A DNA stretch of 22,938 nt from Peptococcaceae bacterium (GTDB lineage Bacteria > Bacillota > Peptococcia > DRI-13 > UBA5745). The notes below the pieces were generated by a model. The model searched no databases, was not told the DNA's origin, and saw only the letters and a program-made list of their open reading frames with translations. How positions within the stretch are numbered: position 1 is the stretch's first letter; each line of letters opens with the position of its first letter. Location of the stretch: contig JAISDM010000204.1 of NCBI GenBank assembly GCA_031264885.1, positions 1 to 22,938 on the forward strand, read 5' to 3'. A program made the position numbers and the translations under genes. This document shows positions 13,873 to 22,800 of this stretch, piece after piece.

Positions 13873-16815
13873 TCAACAAGTCCTTACGGTCACTTGATGG
13901 CTGCCATTGACGGGAATGGCAAAGGGTATGCCGGACAGCCGGTCGATGTCCGTCTGTCCGCTCCAGGCCAGGAGCTTCTTGATTTGGAACGGCCCCGGAG
14001 CTGATTTGAGATAATGGAGCAAGTCCGCCTTGGACGGGATCTCTCCGATATTCCAGCCCCGGCCGTCAAAATTGCCGGTCAGGGGATCCAGGTAATCATG
14101 TATTCTGCGGAGCAGCTCATCCTGTACGCGGTAGTTTTCTCCGGAATGGGGAACCGCCGCTTCCACCTGAACCGAAACAGGTGTGTAATGGGGCTCGACG
14201 ACGCTCAGACCGCCGGAGGCCAGTATCAGCGGATCGCACCTGGTTTGGAGCGACTCCAGAATCCGGTTTCGGGTCCGGACGAAGGCGCCGGGGTCCGCCT
14301 GATAGTCCCGGTGCAGTATGACCAGGGTCACGCAGCCTGATTCTTTCTTTCCTTGAGCGTTCATGGATGAAAAGCATTTGGCTTTCAGGATATTTTGAGA
14401 GGTTTCGCCGGCGATGGCCTCGAAATCCTGGGCGGACACGGCCCTGCCCCGGTGGCTGAGCCGGGCGCGGCCTCTGTTTACGGCGGCGTCCAGGGATTCC
14501 CGTTCGCTCCCGCCCGCGATGGGCAGCGGGTTGGAGACCTGATGGACAAAGCCCTTCGAACCGGAGAGCCGGTTGATTTGGCCGGAAGACAAATTGCCTT
14601 CCCGGCCCGCGGTGGTGCAATAGCCGACCTGAATATTATCGGCTTGGGAGAACGGCGGAATCTTGCCGTGAACCCCGTCGCCGAAGCGCAGAACCCCGCT
14701 GTTGGGATCCAAGGTATAAATCCGGTCTTCCGGCCCCGCGGACATCAGGTCCGGCCGGGGACGCCAGCGAACCCAGAGACGGATCAGATTGCCCTCTTTG
14801 TCGAAGACCTGCCTCAAATCTTCCGGGTTCCAATCCGGAATCTGCCGCCGGTTGAAGGACTGGCACTCATCCACCCAGACCTGGCCATCCATAACGGGAG
14901 GGTTCGGAAGCGTGAAGCTGCGCGTGACGTTCTCCGGATCCATCCGGAAAAACATATCTTTGAGGCGCTCCCGGTTGACGACTTGAACCGCGTTCGCGTA
15001 AACGCCTTTAAGCAATCCGCGGCCTTTGCCGGAACCCCCGCGGACATCCACCGCCCGTATCCAATAGCCTTCCCGGCCAAAAAAACAGCCCGGCGCGAAA
15101 TCATCCCCGCCGAAAAAAGTCAGCAGTCCCCGGGCGTTCAAGCCGTCGGTTTCGTCCTGGAAAGGCAAGGGCTTGAATTCGGGGGTTCCGGATTGATTCG
15201 AAAAATATTCCCATAATATTTCAGAAGGCTTGCCGGAACGGGCGCCGGGCTGAATGTCAAAAAGAACGCGGATGGATTTGCCCTTGGGAGGCCGGTTCAG
15301 ACAGAAATACAGCGAAGGCTTCTGGACGGCCGAAGCGTCGAGAACTTGGACGGGAGCGCCGTCTCTGCAATTCCGGGAAATATCACAGGTGGATTGATAA
15401 TGGCTTGCCAGGACGGTTTCCGGGTATATTTCCGGCTGGGAATAAAGAAAATAAAAACGGATGTGATCCATTCTCGGAACCATAATGTACCCGGAACGGA
15501 TATTCGGGTTTTCGATTTCTAAAATGCGCAGCCGGATGCCGTGGGAGAACCAGGCGTTGACAAAGGTTCTTTGGATATCCTCCGGGATTTTAAAAGAGAT
15601 CAGGCGGTATCCGTTATCCGAGGTCTTTCCGAAGATCGTCTCCGCGTCTTTGGAGACGGCCAGCGCGGCCCAGCCCTGCCCGTTCCAATATTCCCAGGAG
15701 ATCCTTGAGATCCAGGTTTTTTGTTTCCTGGGCTTTTTGACGGAGGATTTCTTGATGATCGGCTTCCATTCCGGGTCGGAAGCCTCGGCGGCAGGTTCGG
15801 CGGCAGGCTCGGTTGAAATGGCGTGAAAGGCCAGCTTGAATGAGATTTGCACGGTGGCGTTCCTCTTGGAAAAGGTCTCGTCGTCCACCAGATAAAAATC
15901 ATCCAAAACAGAGAAGTGTTCGCCGAAAGGCAGGCAGGAATCCCCCGAAAACTCCGCTCCGTGGCAGAGAATATGCTGAGGCGTCACGTTTTTGTTTTCG
16001 CCGGCGATGCTGAGGCGGTTAAGGCTGCCCACATCCGAATTTCCCGGAAACGGCTGGGTCCGGCAGCCGATCCAGCAGGATTCGGCGCCGTTGAAAAGGG
16101 TCTTGCCGATGCCCTGGTCCTTTGGCAGGCTCAGAATCAGATGGGAATCGGAAATGTCCACGGAGGCGAAAGGCATCCGCTGACCGCCGGAATGGAAGAA
16201 CCAACGGGCGCCCGCGAAATGCTGGAGCAGAAGCCGGTCGAGATCGGGCCGCCGGGTGTTGGACAAGGCCAGACGGACAACGCCTTCCGGGCCGAGATTT
16301 AATATCCGCGAATCGCCGATATGCAGGAAATCCTCCCGGATGCTGGCTGCCGGGTCAAAGTGAAACAAAGGCGCGGGCATGGTCAGCAGGCTGACGCCCT
16401 TCTGGGGATGCGCCGCGAACACCGCCTGGATTTGGGCCGGCGTGACGAAAATATCGTGGGCGGTTTCAAAAACGATCCTCTTCCCCTGATCCGCCGAATC
16501 CGCGAACAGCTGAAAACCCGCGGGGATATGTACCCCCTCCTGATCGGCGTGGGTGTGCAGAGTGGCGTAACCCTCCGCGGCGGCAGGGGGCAGAGGCGAG
16601 ATATCCAGCTGATTTAAGAAGGCGATGTGGTTCTTCTGCGGCGTCTGGTTGAATCGCTCGATGGTTTCTTCAAACATGGAGGCAAAAATCAGCGCCACCG
16701 CGGCGCCGGCGTCCGGATAATCGGGATCGAAACGCCATTCCGGGACGTAGAGGGGCGCCGCGGCAGTGATGTATTCCAATATATCGTTCTTGGTTCGGGG
16801 ATCCAGCGGTATCAT
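13873..16815 (-). CDS. Baseplate J-like protein, Afp11/gp6-like
   Basis: The 980-residue protein has the Afp11 pattern: a start with RTKNDILEYITAAAPLYVPEW, a helical segment ALIFASMFEETIERFNQ, family blocks ISWEYWNGQGWAAL (372-385) and VLRFGDGVHGKIPP, and the baseplate J core LSHRGRAVSAQDFEAIAGE. It is the larger wedge protein of the baseplate. A Lys/Pro/Ala-rich insert at about residues 334-367, with APEP-type and KKPRKQK character, lies in the loop just before the WEYWNG block and looks lineage-specific. GGAG sits 8 nt before the ATG. The gp25-like gene is 52 nt upstream. Confidence 0.93.
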   Translation of the reverse strand: MIPLDPRTKNDILEYITAAAPLYVPEWRFDPDYPDAGAAVALIFASMFEETIERFNQTPQKNHIAFLNQLDISPLPPAAAEGYATLHTHADQEGVHIPAGFQLFADSADQGKRIVFETAHDIFVTPAQIQAVFAAHPQKGVSLLTMPAPLFHFDPAASIREDFLHIGDSRILNLGPEGVVRLALSNTRRPDLDRLLLQHFAGARWFFHSGGQRMPFASVDISDSHLILSLPKDQGIGKTLFNGAESCWIGCRTQPFPGNSDVGSLNRLSIAGENKNVTPQHILCHGAEFSGDSCLPFGEHFSVLDDFYLVDDETFSKRNATVQISFKLAFHAISTEPAAEPAAEASDPEWKPIIKKSSVKKPRKQKTWISRISWEYWNGQGWAALAVSKDAETIFGKTSDNGYRLISFKIPEDIQRTFVNAWFSHGIRLRILEIENPNIRSGYIMVPRMDHIRFYFLYSQPEIYPETVLASHYQSTCDISRNCRDGAPVQVLDASAVQKPSLYFCLNRPPKGKSIRVLFDIQPGARSGKPSEILWEYFSNQSGTPEFKPLPFQDETDGLNARGLLTFFGGDDFAPGCFFGREGYWIRAVDVRGGSGKGRGLLKGVYANAVQVVNRERLKDMFFRMDPENVTRSFTLPNPPVMDGQVWVDECQSFNRRQIPDWNPEDLRQVFDKEGNLIRLWVRWRPRPDLMSAGPEDRIYTLDPNSGVLRFGDGVHGKIPPFSQADNIQVGYCTTAGREGNLSSGQINRLSGSKGFVHQVSNPLPIAGGSERESLDAAVNRGRARLSHRGRAVSAQDFEAIAGETSQNILKAKCFSSMNAQGKKESGCVTLVILHRDYQADPGAFVRTRNRILESLQTRCDPLILASGGLSVVEPHYTPVSVQVEAAVPHSGENYRVQDELLRRIHDYLDPLTGNFDGRGWNIGEIPSKADLLHYLKSAPGPFQIKKLLAWSGQTDIDRLSGIPFAIPVNGSHQVTVRTC

Positions 16816-16838
16816 TCAATCATCTCCAGCGGCGGAAC

Positions 16839-16857
16839 CCGGTCAGGGCTCGACCGG
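16839..16857 (-). other. Small hairpin between gp25-like and Afp11-like genes
   Basis: CCGGTC (16839-16844) and GACCGG (16852-16857) form a perfect 6-bp stem with a 7-base loop inside the 52-nt gap. An extra AAGGAG motif (16866-16861) follows the upstream stop codon but has no start codon at a usable distance. It may be an mRNA processing or translation-tuning site. Confidence 0.35.
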
Positions 16858-16867
16858 AACTCCTTAG

Positions 16868-17266
16868 TCAGTATACGTAAAAGGGATAAATCAGGCTGAA
16901 CGCCTGGCCTGTGGCCAAAACCACATAGCGGATTTGGATCAGGTATTTGTCCGCCGCCTGCGCGTCCTGGGTTACGGCGACGTCAACGTCTTGAACGCGG
17001 GGCTCCCAGAGGGTCAGGGCGGTTTGGATCTCTTTTTCCAGCATGCCGATCCGGGTGGTTTCCATCTGGCTGAAGGCGAAATCATGGATGCCGCACCCGA
17101 ATTCCGGATTCATGACCCTTTCCCCTTTTCGGGTCAGCAGAATGATTCGGATGGATTCCTGGATATCCTCATCGTAATCGGACATCTTAACGCGCCCGGT
17201 CATGGGATCTGTTTCGACGGGAAATTTCCAGCCGGATCCGGACGCGGAACGGTTCCGTTGAGCCAT
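16868..17266 (-). CDS. gp25/gpW-like baseplate wedge protein (Afp9-like)
   Basis: The 132-residue protein has the gp25-family core: a start region with DIQESIRIILLTRKGERVMN, PEFGCGIHDFAFSQ (54-67), and the conserved WEPRV motif at 87-91. The family forms the inner baseplate and triggers sheath assembly; the EPR motif is its hallmark. GGAG lies 6 nt before the ATG, 14 nt after the spike gene. In Afp-type loci a PAAR-like tip gene commonly lies close by; none is found here between the spike and this gene. Confidence 0.94.
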   Translation of the reverse strand: MAQRNRSASGSGWKFPVETDPMTGRVKMSDYDEDIQESIRIILLTRKGERVMNPEFGCGIHDFAFSQMETTRIGMLEKEIQTALTLWEPRVQDVDVAVTQDAQAADKYLIQIRYVVLATGQAFSLIYPFYVY

Positions 17267-17280
17267 GAGAAACTCCTTTG

Positions 17281-18054
17281 TCAGTTTATTTTGATCATAG
17301 CGCCGTTGAACCTCGCCACACCGCCGGAACGCAGATTCAGGCCGGAAGCGGCGGAAAGATCCAGGGCCGACGCCTGAATCTGCATACTGGGCGCTTTCAG
17401 GGACAAACTCTTGGTTCCCTCGATCTCGATGGCGTCGGAAACCAGACGGGCTTTGCCGGATTGGGCCTCCAGTCTCAAAACGGACTCTCCCGATCCCGCG
17501 TCCATGACGATGGTTTGGACGCCTTTAACGGTGACGGTTCCGGTTTGCCCGTCGATCTCAAGGGTATTCGCGCCGTTTCTGTCTTTAAGCTGAATGGATT
17601 GGGATCCTTCGTCCAAGCGCAGGGCGTACTCTCCCGGGGTTTTGATCTCGATGGCTTCGCTGCCCGGGGTTTCCTGAAAGGTGATTTGGTGCCCGCTCTT
17701 GGTTCGGATAACCTTCTGCCCTTGAAGCGCGGCGGGAGGCGCCGGATCCGATCCGGCGTTCCAGAGGCTTCCGACGACGATGGGGCGGTGAATATTCCCG
17801 GCGTCGAAGGCGACCAGAACCTCGTCGCCGGTTTCAGGGAGGAAACACAGTCCTCTCTCTTTGCCGGCATAGGGGGAAGCGACGCGGGCCCATTCGGTAA
17901 TGTGGGAACCTTCCTCCCGCAGCAGGATTTCCACTTTGACTTGTCCCATATGCTCGGGATGGCCGCTTTCCGTGACCACGCCCGTGCGGATCCCCGTAAC
18001 GGTTCGCAGGGCGTATAAGTCGCTGCCGGTCTGAAACAAATCAATCATGGACAT
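17281..18054 (-). CDS. gpV/gp5-like central spike protein (C-terminal half of Afp8/VgrG)
   Basis: The 257-residue protein has an OB-fold start (TGVVTESGHPEHMGQVKVEI), then WARVASPYAGKERG (55-68), FLPETGDEVLVAFDAG (71-86) and PIVVGSLWNAGSDP, all classic for gp5/VgrG spikes. The rest is strand-repeat rich (GSQSIQLKDRNGANTLEIDG, SLSLKAPSMQIQA) and should form the beta-helical needle. The open frame continues up to 18168, but that GTG overlaps the hub gene by 86 nt. The ATG at 18054 has AGGAGG 7 nt upstream and is chosen. The hub and spike halves, fused in VgrG and Afp8, are separate genes here, as in P2-like tails. Confidence 0.93.
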   Translation of the reverse strand: MSMIDLFQTGSDLYALRTVTGIRTGVVTESGHPEHMGQVKVEILLREEGSHITEWARVASPYAGKERGLCFLPETGDEVLVAFDAGNIHRPIVVGSLWNAGSDPAPPAALQGQKVIRTKSGHQITFQETPGSEAIEIKTPGEYALRLDEGSQSIQLKDRNGANTLEIDGQTGTVTVKGVQTIVMDAGSGESVLRLEAQSGKARLVSDAIEIEGTKSLSLKAPSMQIQASALDLSAASGLNLRSGGVARFNGAMIKIN

Positions 18055-18061
18055 GGGGACT

Positions 18062-18067
18062 CCTCCT
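18062..18067 (-). promoter_or_regulatory. Ribosome binding site deciding the 18054 start
   Basis: A perfect AGGAGG on the minus strand lies 7 nt before the ATG at 18054, in the 28-nt gap after the hub gene. It rules out the longer GTG start. Confidence 0.85.
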
Positions 18068-18082
18068 ATAACCAACGAAACG

Positions 18083-19186
18083 TTAAATGCTGTTGGCGGC
18101 AAATTCGAAGCTGGTGGTAAACCCGTTTTGGTTGAACATATGGTGTACGGCCGTGATGTAATAGACACTGTCCAAACCGGCTGAGATCCCGCTGAATTCG
18201 ATAAAACGGCCGGGACTGAGGACGGGCATACCGATGCTGTGGCATTTGCCCGTGACGAATTTCATAGACTGGCGGCGGGCGATGGCCGCGGCTCTCTCAG
18301 CGGCCTGCGGCTTGGTTTCGATCCACGGTTCAATGGAAGTATGAACAGCCTCGACGCCCAGCCGGGCAAAAATATCGGCGGCGGTTTGACTTCCGCCGAT
18401 TTTGGCCGCGTCTGAGAAAGAAGTGACGGAGGACTGTTTGTGTTCCGTGTCCGGACTGACCACCCGAACCTCGCCGTATTGCCCCGACAGGCAGACCTCT
18501 TTCGAGAAAGAGAGGATGACCAGCGCGTTGTTCAGAACGACCACCGGAGTGGTTACCGCCGCCGGTTTGCGAAGACAAACAATGCCTTGAAGGATGAAGA
18601 ACTCGAGATCCAGGCTGTTGGCCACGCGGCATACAAAATCATAATCGCTCTCCATTTCCTGTTCCATCAGCGGCATATTCAGCGAAGGAATCCGAATGTC
18701 GCGCTTTGCGGAAAACTTGCCGTACTGATCCAGAATGCTCTCGACGGCGGCAAGGCAGTTGATCTGATTGCCGCGGCCGGAAAACCGGTTGTGCATCATC
18801 AGCCCTTTAAGATCCAGACAATCTAAGGTGGTCTGGGGCGGGGAACCGGCTTCCATCGAGAGGGTGACGGCGGAAATATAGCCCTCAAACAGAGATATGG
18901 GTTTGGGATATTCAATATGAACTTGTATGAAACTGCCCGGAAGAGGCCCTGTGGCGTCCGGAATTCCTTCCAGCTCCTCCAGGACGAGGGTGCAGGCGCT
19001 GGATTCCAGACCGGCGGTCAGATGGACCGTCAGGCTTGAAATGGACGCCTTGAGGGCTGAGGACGGATCGTTGAGGATCACGCCGTTGATTCTAATCCCT
19101 ATTCCCGGAAGTGGAGAAAGCTGGTATTGTTTGATCCATGTTTTCAGATCATATTGGCGGGTATTCATCAATTTGATATCAGACAT
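18083..19186 (-). CDS. gpD/gp27-like baseplate hub protein (N-terminal half of Afp8/VgrG)
   Basis: The 367-residue protein matches phage late control protein D and the gp27 part of VgrG. Evidence is the hub-like start SLTVHLTAGLESSACTLVLE, the block QEMESDYDFVCRVANSLDLE (176-195) and the closing YYITAVHHMFNQNGFTTSFE (342-361). It would form the trimeric hub that joins the tube to the spike encoded just downstream. AAGGA sits about 9 nt before the ATG, 2 nt after the LysM gene. Nothing is missing relative to the family. Confidence 0.93.
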   Translation of the reverse strand: MSDIKLMNTRQYDLKTWIKQYQLSPLPGIGIRINGVILNDPSSALKASISSLTVHLTAGLESSACTLVLEELEGIPDATGPLPGSFIQVHIEYPKPISLFEGYISAVTLSMEAGSPPQTTLDCLDLKGLMMHNRFSGRGNQINCLAAVESILDQYGKFSAKRDIRIPSLNMPLMEQEMESDYDFVCRVANSLDLEFFILQGIVCLRKPAAVTTPVVVLNNALVILSFSKEVCLSGQYGEVRVVSPDTEHKQSSVTSFSDAAKIGGSQTAADIFARLGVEAVHTSIEPWIETKPQAAERAAAIARRQSMKFVTGKCHSIGMPVLSPGRFIEFSGISAGLDSVYYITAVHHMFNQNGFTTSFEFAANSI

Positions 19187-19188
19187 AA

Positions 19189-19791
19189 TTACGAATCCTT
19201 TTTAGATGTGGGCACGATTAACGGTTGATTAGCGCGGACGAGACGGGGATTGACAATGTGGTTTGCTTTGGCGATGTTCCTCCATAAAGAGGGGTCTCCG
19301 TATGCCTTCCACGCGGCCAGCCACAGGCCGCTTTCCGCGGGAGCGCGATACTCCTTGATGGGATCCGGAGGCTGGGTTTCGTAAGGGATACTGAATGAAT
19401 GGGGAATTTGGGAAATGGTCAGCGAGACTTTTGCCCGGGTGGGAATTCCATTGGGAAGGAATTTGAGATAGTACACCGTAAACTCATCAATGGCGCCTGA
19501 GAAGGAAAACGTACCCCAGTGGAAGGCGCAGGCGGGGGAACGGAAATGTTTCGGATCCGCGGCGGACGCGTCTTCCAGTTCCCGGAGAAAAATCTGGATG
19601 TCGGTTTCGTCGTTTTCGAAATAAGAAGAATCCAGGAAAAGATCCATGGTCAGGCGTTCGGAATGTCTGCCGCCGATGGAGGCGGGTTTAACAAGGCGTT
19701 CCCGTATCATTTCCGTGGGATTGAACATCACAGGGAGAGGTTCCCGGTTTTTGAAAACGAGACGGGCTTTTTCCAGAGGTTTCTGATCCAT
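19189..19791 (-). CDS. LysM-containing eCIS tube/baseplate protein (Afp7-like)
   Basis: The 200-residue protein has the CIS tube-protein N-terminus (FNPTEMIRERLVKPASIGG, then LTMDLFLDSSYFEN and FHWGTFSFSGAIDEFTVYYL) and a C-terminal LysM-like segment, LWLAAWKAYGDPSLWRNIAK and NPRLVRANQPLIVP (156-194). In eCIS and T4-like baseplates (gp53) this protein bridges tube and hub; the LysM fold here is structural rather than cell-wall binding. The open frame has a GTG two codons earlier (19797), but GAGG lies 5 nt from the ATG at 19791 and overlaps the GTG, so the ATG is used. It follows the giant repeat gene after 12 nt. Confidence 0.93.
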   Translation of the reverse strand: MDQKPLEKARLVFKNREPLPVMFNPTEMIRERLVKPASIGGRHSERLTMDLFLDSSYFENDETDIQIFLRELEDASAADPKHFRSPACAFHWGTFSFSGAIDEFTVYYLKFLPNGIPTRAKVSLTISQIPHSFSIPYETQPPDPIKEYRAPAESGLWLAAWKAYGDPSLWRNIAKANHIVNPRLVRANQPLIVPTSKKDS

Positions 19792-19796
19792 AAGCA

Positions 19797-19800
19797 CCTC
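19797..19800 (-). promoter_or_regulatory. Ribosome binding site deciding the 19791 start
   Basis: GAGG on the minus strand sits 5 nt before the ATG at 19791 and overlaps the alternative GTG start, which has no site of its own. Confidence 0.65.
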
Positions 19801-19803
19801 GAT

Positions 19804-22800
19804 TCACATAAGGCCGGTTCGCCGGCGGTCAAATTTCAGCCGTTTTTCCAGTTGGTCGTACACTTGATTGATCATTTGGTCTATGTCGATGGGTTCCTTG
19901 TTCGGGGCAGTTCGGACGATTTTTGTTTGGACGGTTTCCGGTTCGGCCGTAAGGATGGTCTGGGGTCCGGCGGCGGCGGACGGTTCCGGCGCGCCGGTTG
20001 TCGGCAGGGTGGGTTCGAACGGAATACGGGCTGAGAAAGTGTGAACCATTTGAATTTCGTATGTGCCGGCTGTGCCGGCGTCGGGCGGCTTGGAGGGAGC
20101 GATTGAGAGGAACGGTCCGGTACGGGTTCGGAGTGCTTCCGGAAGCCGGAACCGCGTCAGAGCCGCGGGAGCCGGCATAGAGATCCGGAGGGAGGAATCC
20201 CGGCGGCGCGCGGTATACCGGAACTGGCCGCGGGACGGCTGACGGCGCGGGATAAGGGGTGTTGTCAAGAGCCGGCCCGGAGTGCGGGGAACAATATATG
20301 AAATAGATGAAAAATCCAGGATATTCGAAAGATGGGGCGCCGGCGCCCTCACGCTTCCGGCCTGAGGAGGCGGCTGCTCGCTCATGGCGCGGCTGATCCG
20401 GATTTGCCGGGACTGCGGCTGCGGGAACCGCGCTTGCTGGGGGGGCCGCGTTTGCGGGAGTTGCGGGGGCCGCGTTTGCTGAGACTGCGTTTGCTGGAGG
20501 GGCCGCGTTTGTTGAAACTGCGTTTGCTGAGATTGCGTTTGCCGGAGTTGCGTCTGCGGGAACTGCGTTTGCCGGAGTTGCGTTTGCTGGGGGAACTGCG
20601 TTTGTTGGGACTGCGTTTGCGGGAGCCGCGTTTGTTGGAACCGCGTTTGTTGGGACTGCGGCATCAAAGGCGCCGCGATTCGCGGTTTGGCGTTCCGATG
20701 CCCCATCTTGTCATTCCGGGCTTGACCCGGAATCCAAAAGAAGGAGCCTGGATGCCGGGTTAAGCCCGGAATGACAGGGAACGGACCAGCCTGGAATGAC
20801 GGCGGAAATTCCAAACCGCGAACCACCGTTAAAGAGGCCGGGATGCCGGAGATCCGGGCGCCGCGCGGCGGATAAGACCGGCGCCGCGCCGGACGGTCTT
20901 GGAGGAAGGTTTGCGGGATGAGCGGCGGCCGAACCGAAGGCAGCCGCGGATGCCCGAGATACAGGAGATCGGACCGGATCCCCGGAATGTGTGAGACGGC
21001 GGGTGAATACGGCCGGGGGCCGGATCGCGGAAGCCGGGGGCGGGAGTGGGGCTGTGCCGCGTAGGCGGAAAGCCGCGTGTCCGGGATCTTTGAGAGAATA
21101 GACGCGGACGGCCGGAGAGCGGGCCGCACAGGCTGAGACGGCAGCGGGAAGTGGGACGGCGTCCGAAATATATGGACGCGGCTGCCGGCGGGCCGGATAC
21201 GGTTGTGACCCAATGGGGCGCCGCCGGGCTGGATACGTTTATGCTCGAATGGGAATGTGCCGGGCTGAACACGCTTGTGACCGGATGGGACGCCATCGGG
21301 CCGGCTGCCGCCGGCAGGCTGGGCATCGCTGAACTGAATGCCGCCGTGACCGGGCGGGAATGTGCCGGGCTGAACGCGCTTGTGACCGGATAGGACGCCA
21401 TTGGGCCGGCTGCCGCCGGCGGGCCGGGCATCGCTGAACTGAATGCCGCCGCGACCGGGCGGGAATGTGCCGGATTGAACACGTTCGTGACCGGGTTGGA
21501 CGCCGCCGGGCTGAACACCTGTATCGCTGAACCGAGGGAAGAGGATGTGTACGCTGCCGAATTGAGAGCGGCTGCCGCCGGTTCGGACAGGGAAAATGTG
21601 AGATATGCCGGGCCGGACGCCGCCGGATTGGGTTCTGCCGAGGCGGCTGCCGCCAGATTGGAGACGGAATTGAACGTGCCTGTGACCGAATGGTGTTACG
21701 CCGGAATGAATACCCGCGCCGCCCGGCCGATGGAGACTGAGGCCGGATCGAACGCCGCCGGCCCGGTCGAAGACCGCGCCGGCCCGGATATCGCCGGTTT
21801 GAGTAAGAAGGCTGGGAATACCGCCGATCCGGGCAGCCTCAGACTGAGCACGTCTGCGGTCAAAGGCCGCGCCGCCGGTTGGAGCGCGGAATCCGCGAAT
21901 GCCGCCGAACCGGGTTCCGTCAATCTGGGCGCGGTCGTGATCAAAGGTCACGCCGCCGGACTGAACGATGCCGTAAGCGGCGACGGATTGAATCCCTCTG
22001 TGACCGAATGCCGCGCCGCCGGGCTGAACGCGGACGTCCGCCCGAATGCCGCCGGTTGGAGTGAGAAGGCCGGGGACGCCGCCGATCCGGACAACCGCGG
22101 GATGAACGCGGCCGCGGTCAAAAGCCGCGCCGCCGCCGGTTTGAATGCGACCGCGGCCAAGGGTCACGCCGCCGGTTGGAGTGAAGAGACCGCGAAGGCC
22201 GCCGGACTGCGTACTGCCGTACTGCGCGATGCCAGGTTGAAAACGTTTGCCGGCGCCGGACTGAACAGGGGCGTCCGCCCGGTCAAAGGCTGTGCCGGGC
22301 TGAACGGCAAGATTGGGAATGCCGCCGGATCGGACGCCGATAGGCTGAACGCGGACGTCCGCCCGGATGCCGCCGGTTGGAGTGAGAAGACTGGGAACGC
22401 CGCCGATCCGGGCAACCGCGGGATGAGCGCGGCCGTAGTCAAATGCCGCGGCGCCGGGCTGAGTACGAAGGCCGGGAACGCCGCCGATCCGGGTTCCGTC
22501 AAGTTGAGCGCGGCCATGGTCAAAGGTCACGCCGCCGGCTTGAGCGCGGAATCCGCGAACGCCGCCGGACTGTGTATCGCCAAATTGCGCGTCGCCGGAC
22601 TGAATGATGCCGCGCGCGGCGCCAGATTGAACATGATTGCCGCGGAGCCGGCCAGCGAAGCGTTGGATCCCTCTATGACCGAAGAACGCGGCCCCAGGCC
22701 GAACACGGGCGTCAACCCCGTCAAAGACCGCGCCGCCGCCGGTTGGAGTGAGAAAGCCGGGAAGGCCGGGAACACCGCCGATCCGGGCAGCCTCAGGCTG

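Noticed and set aside
14395..15216. 273-codon plus-strand open frame
   Set aside because: It is antisense to the well-supported Afp11-like baseplate gene and resembles no family.
18055..18168. N-terminal extension of the spike gene to GTG 18168
   Set aside because: It would overlap the hub gene by 86 nt, has no family likeness, and a perfect AGGAGG sits before the ATG at 18054.
19804..22530. A 908-residue version of the repeat gene starting at GTG 22530
   Set aside because: The same frame stays open from 22530 to the right edge (136 more codons) with the same repeat units, and the GTG is an ordinary Val codon inside a GGVTFDHGRAQ repeat block.
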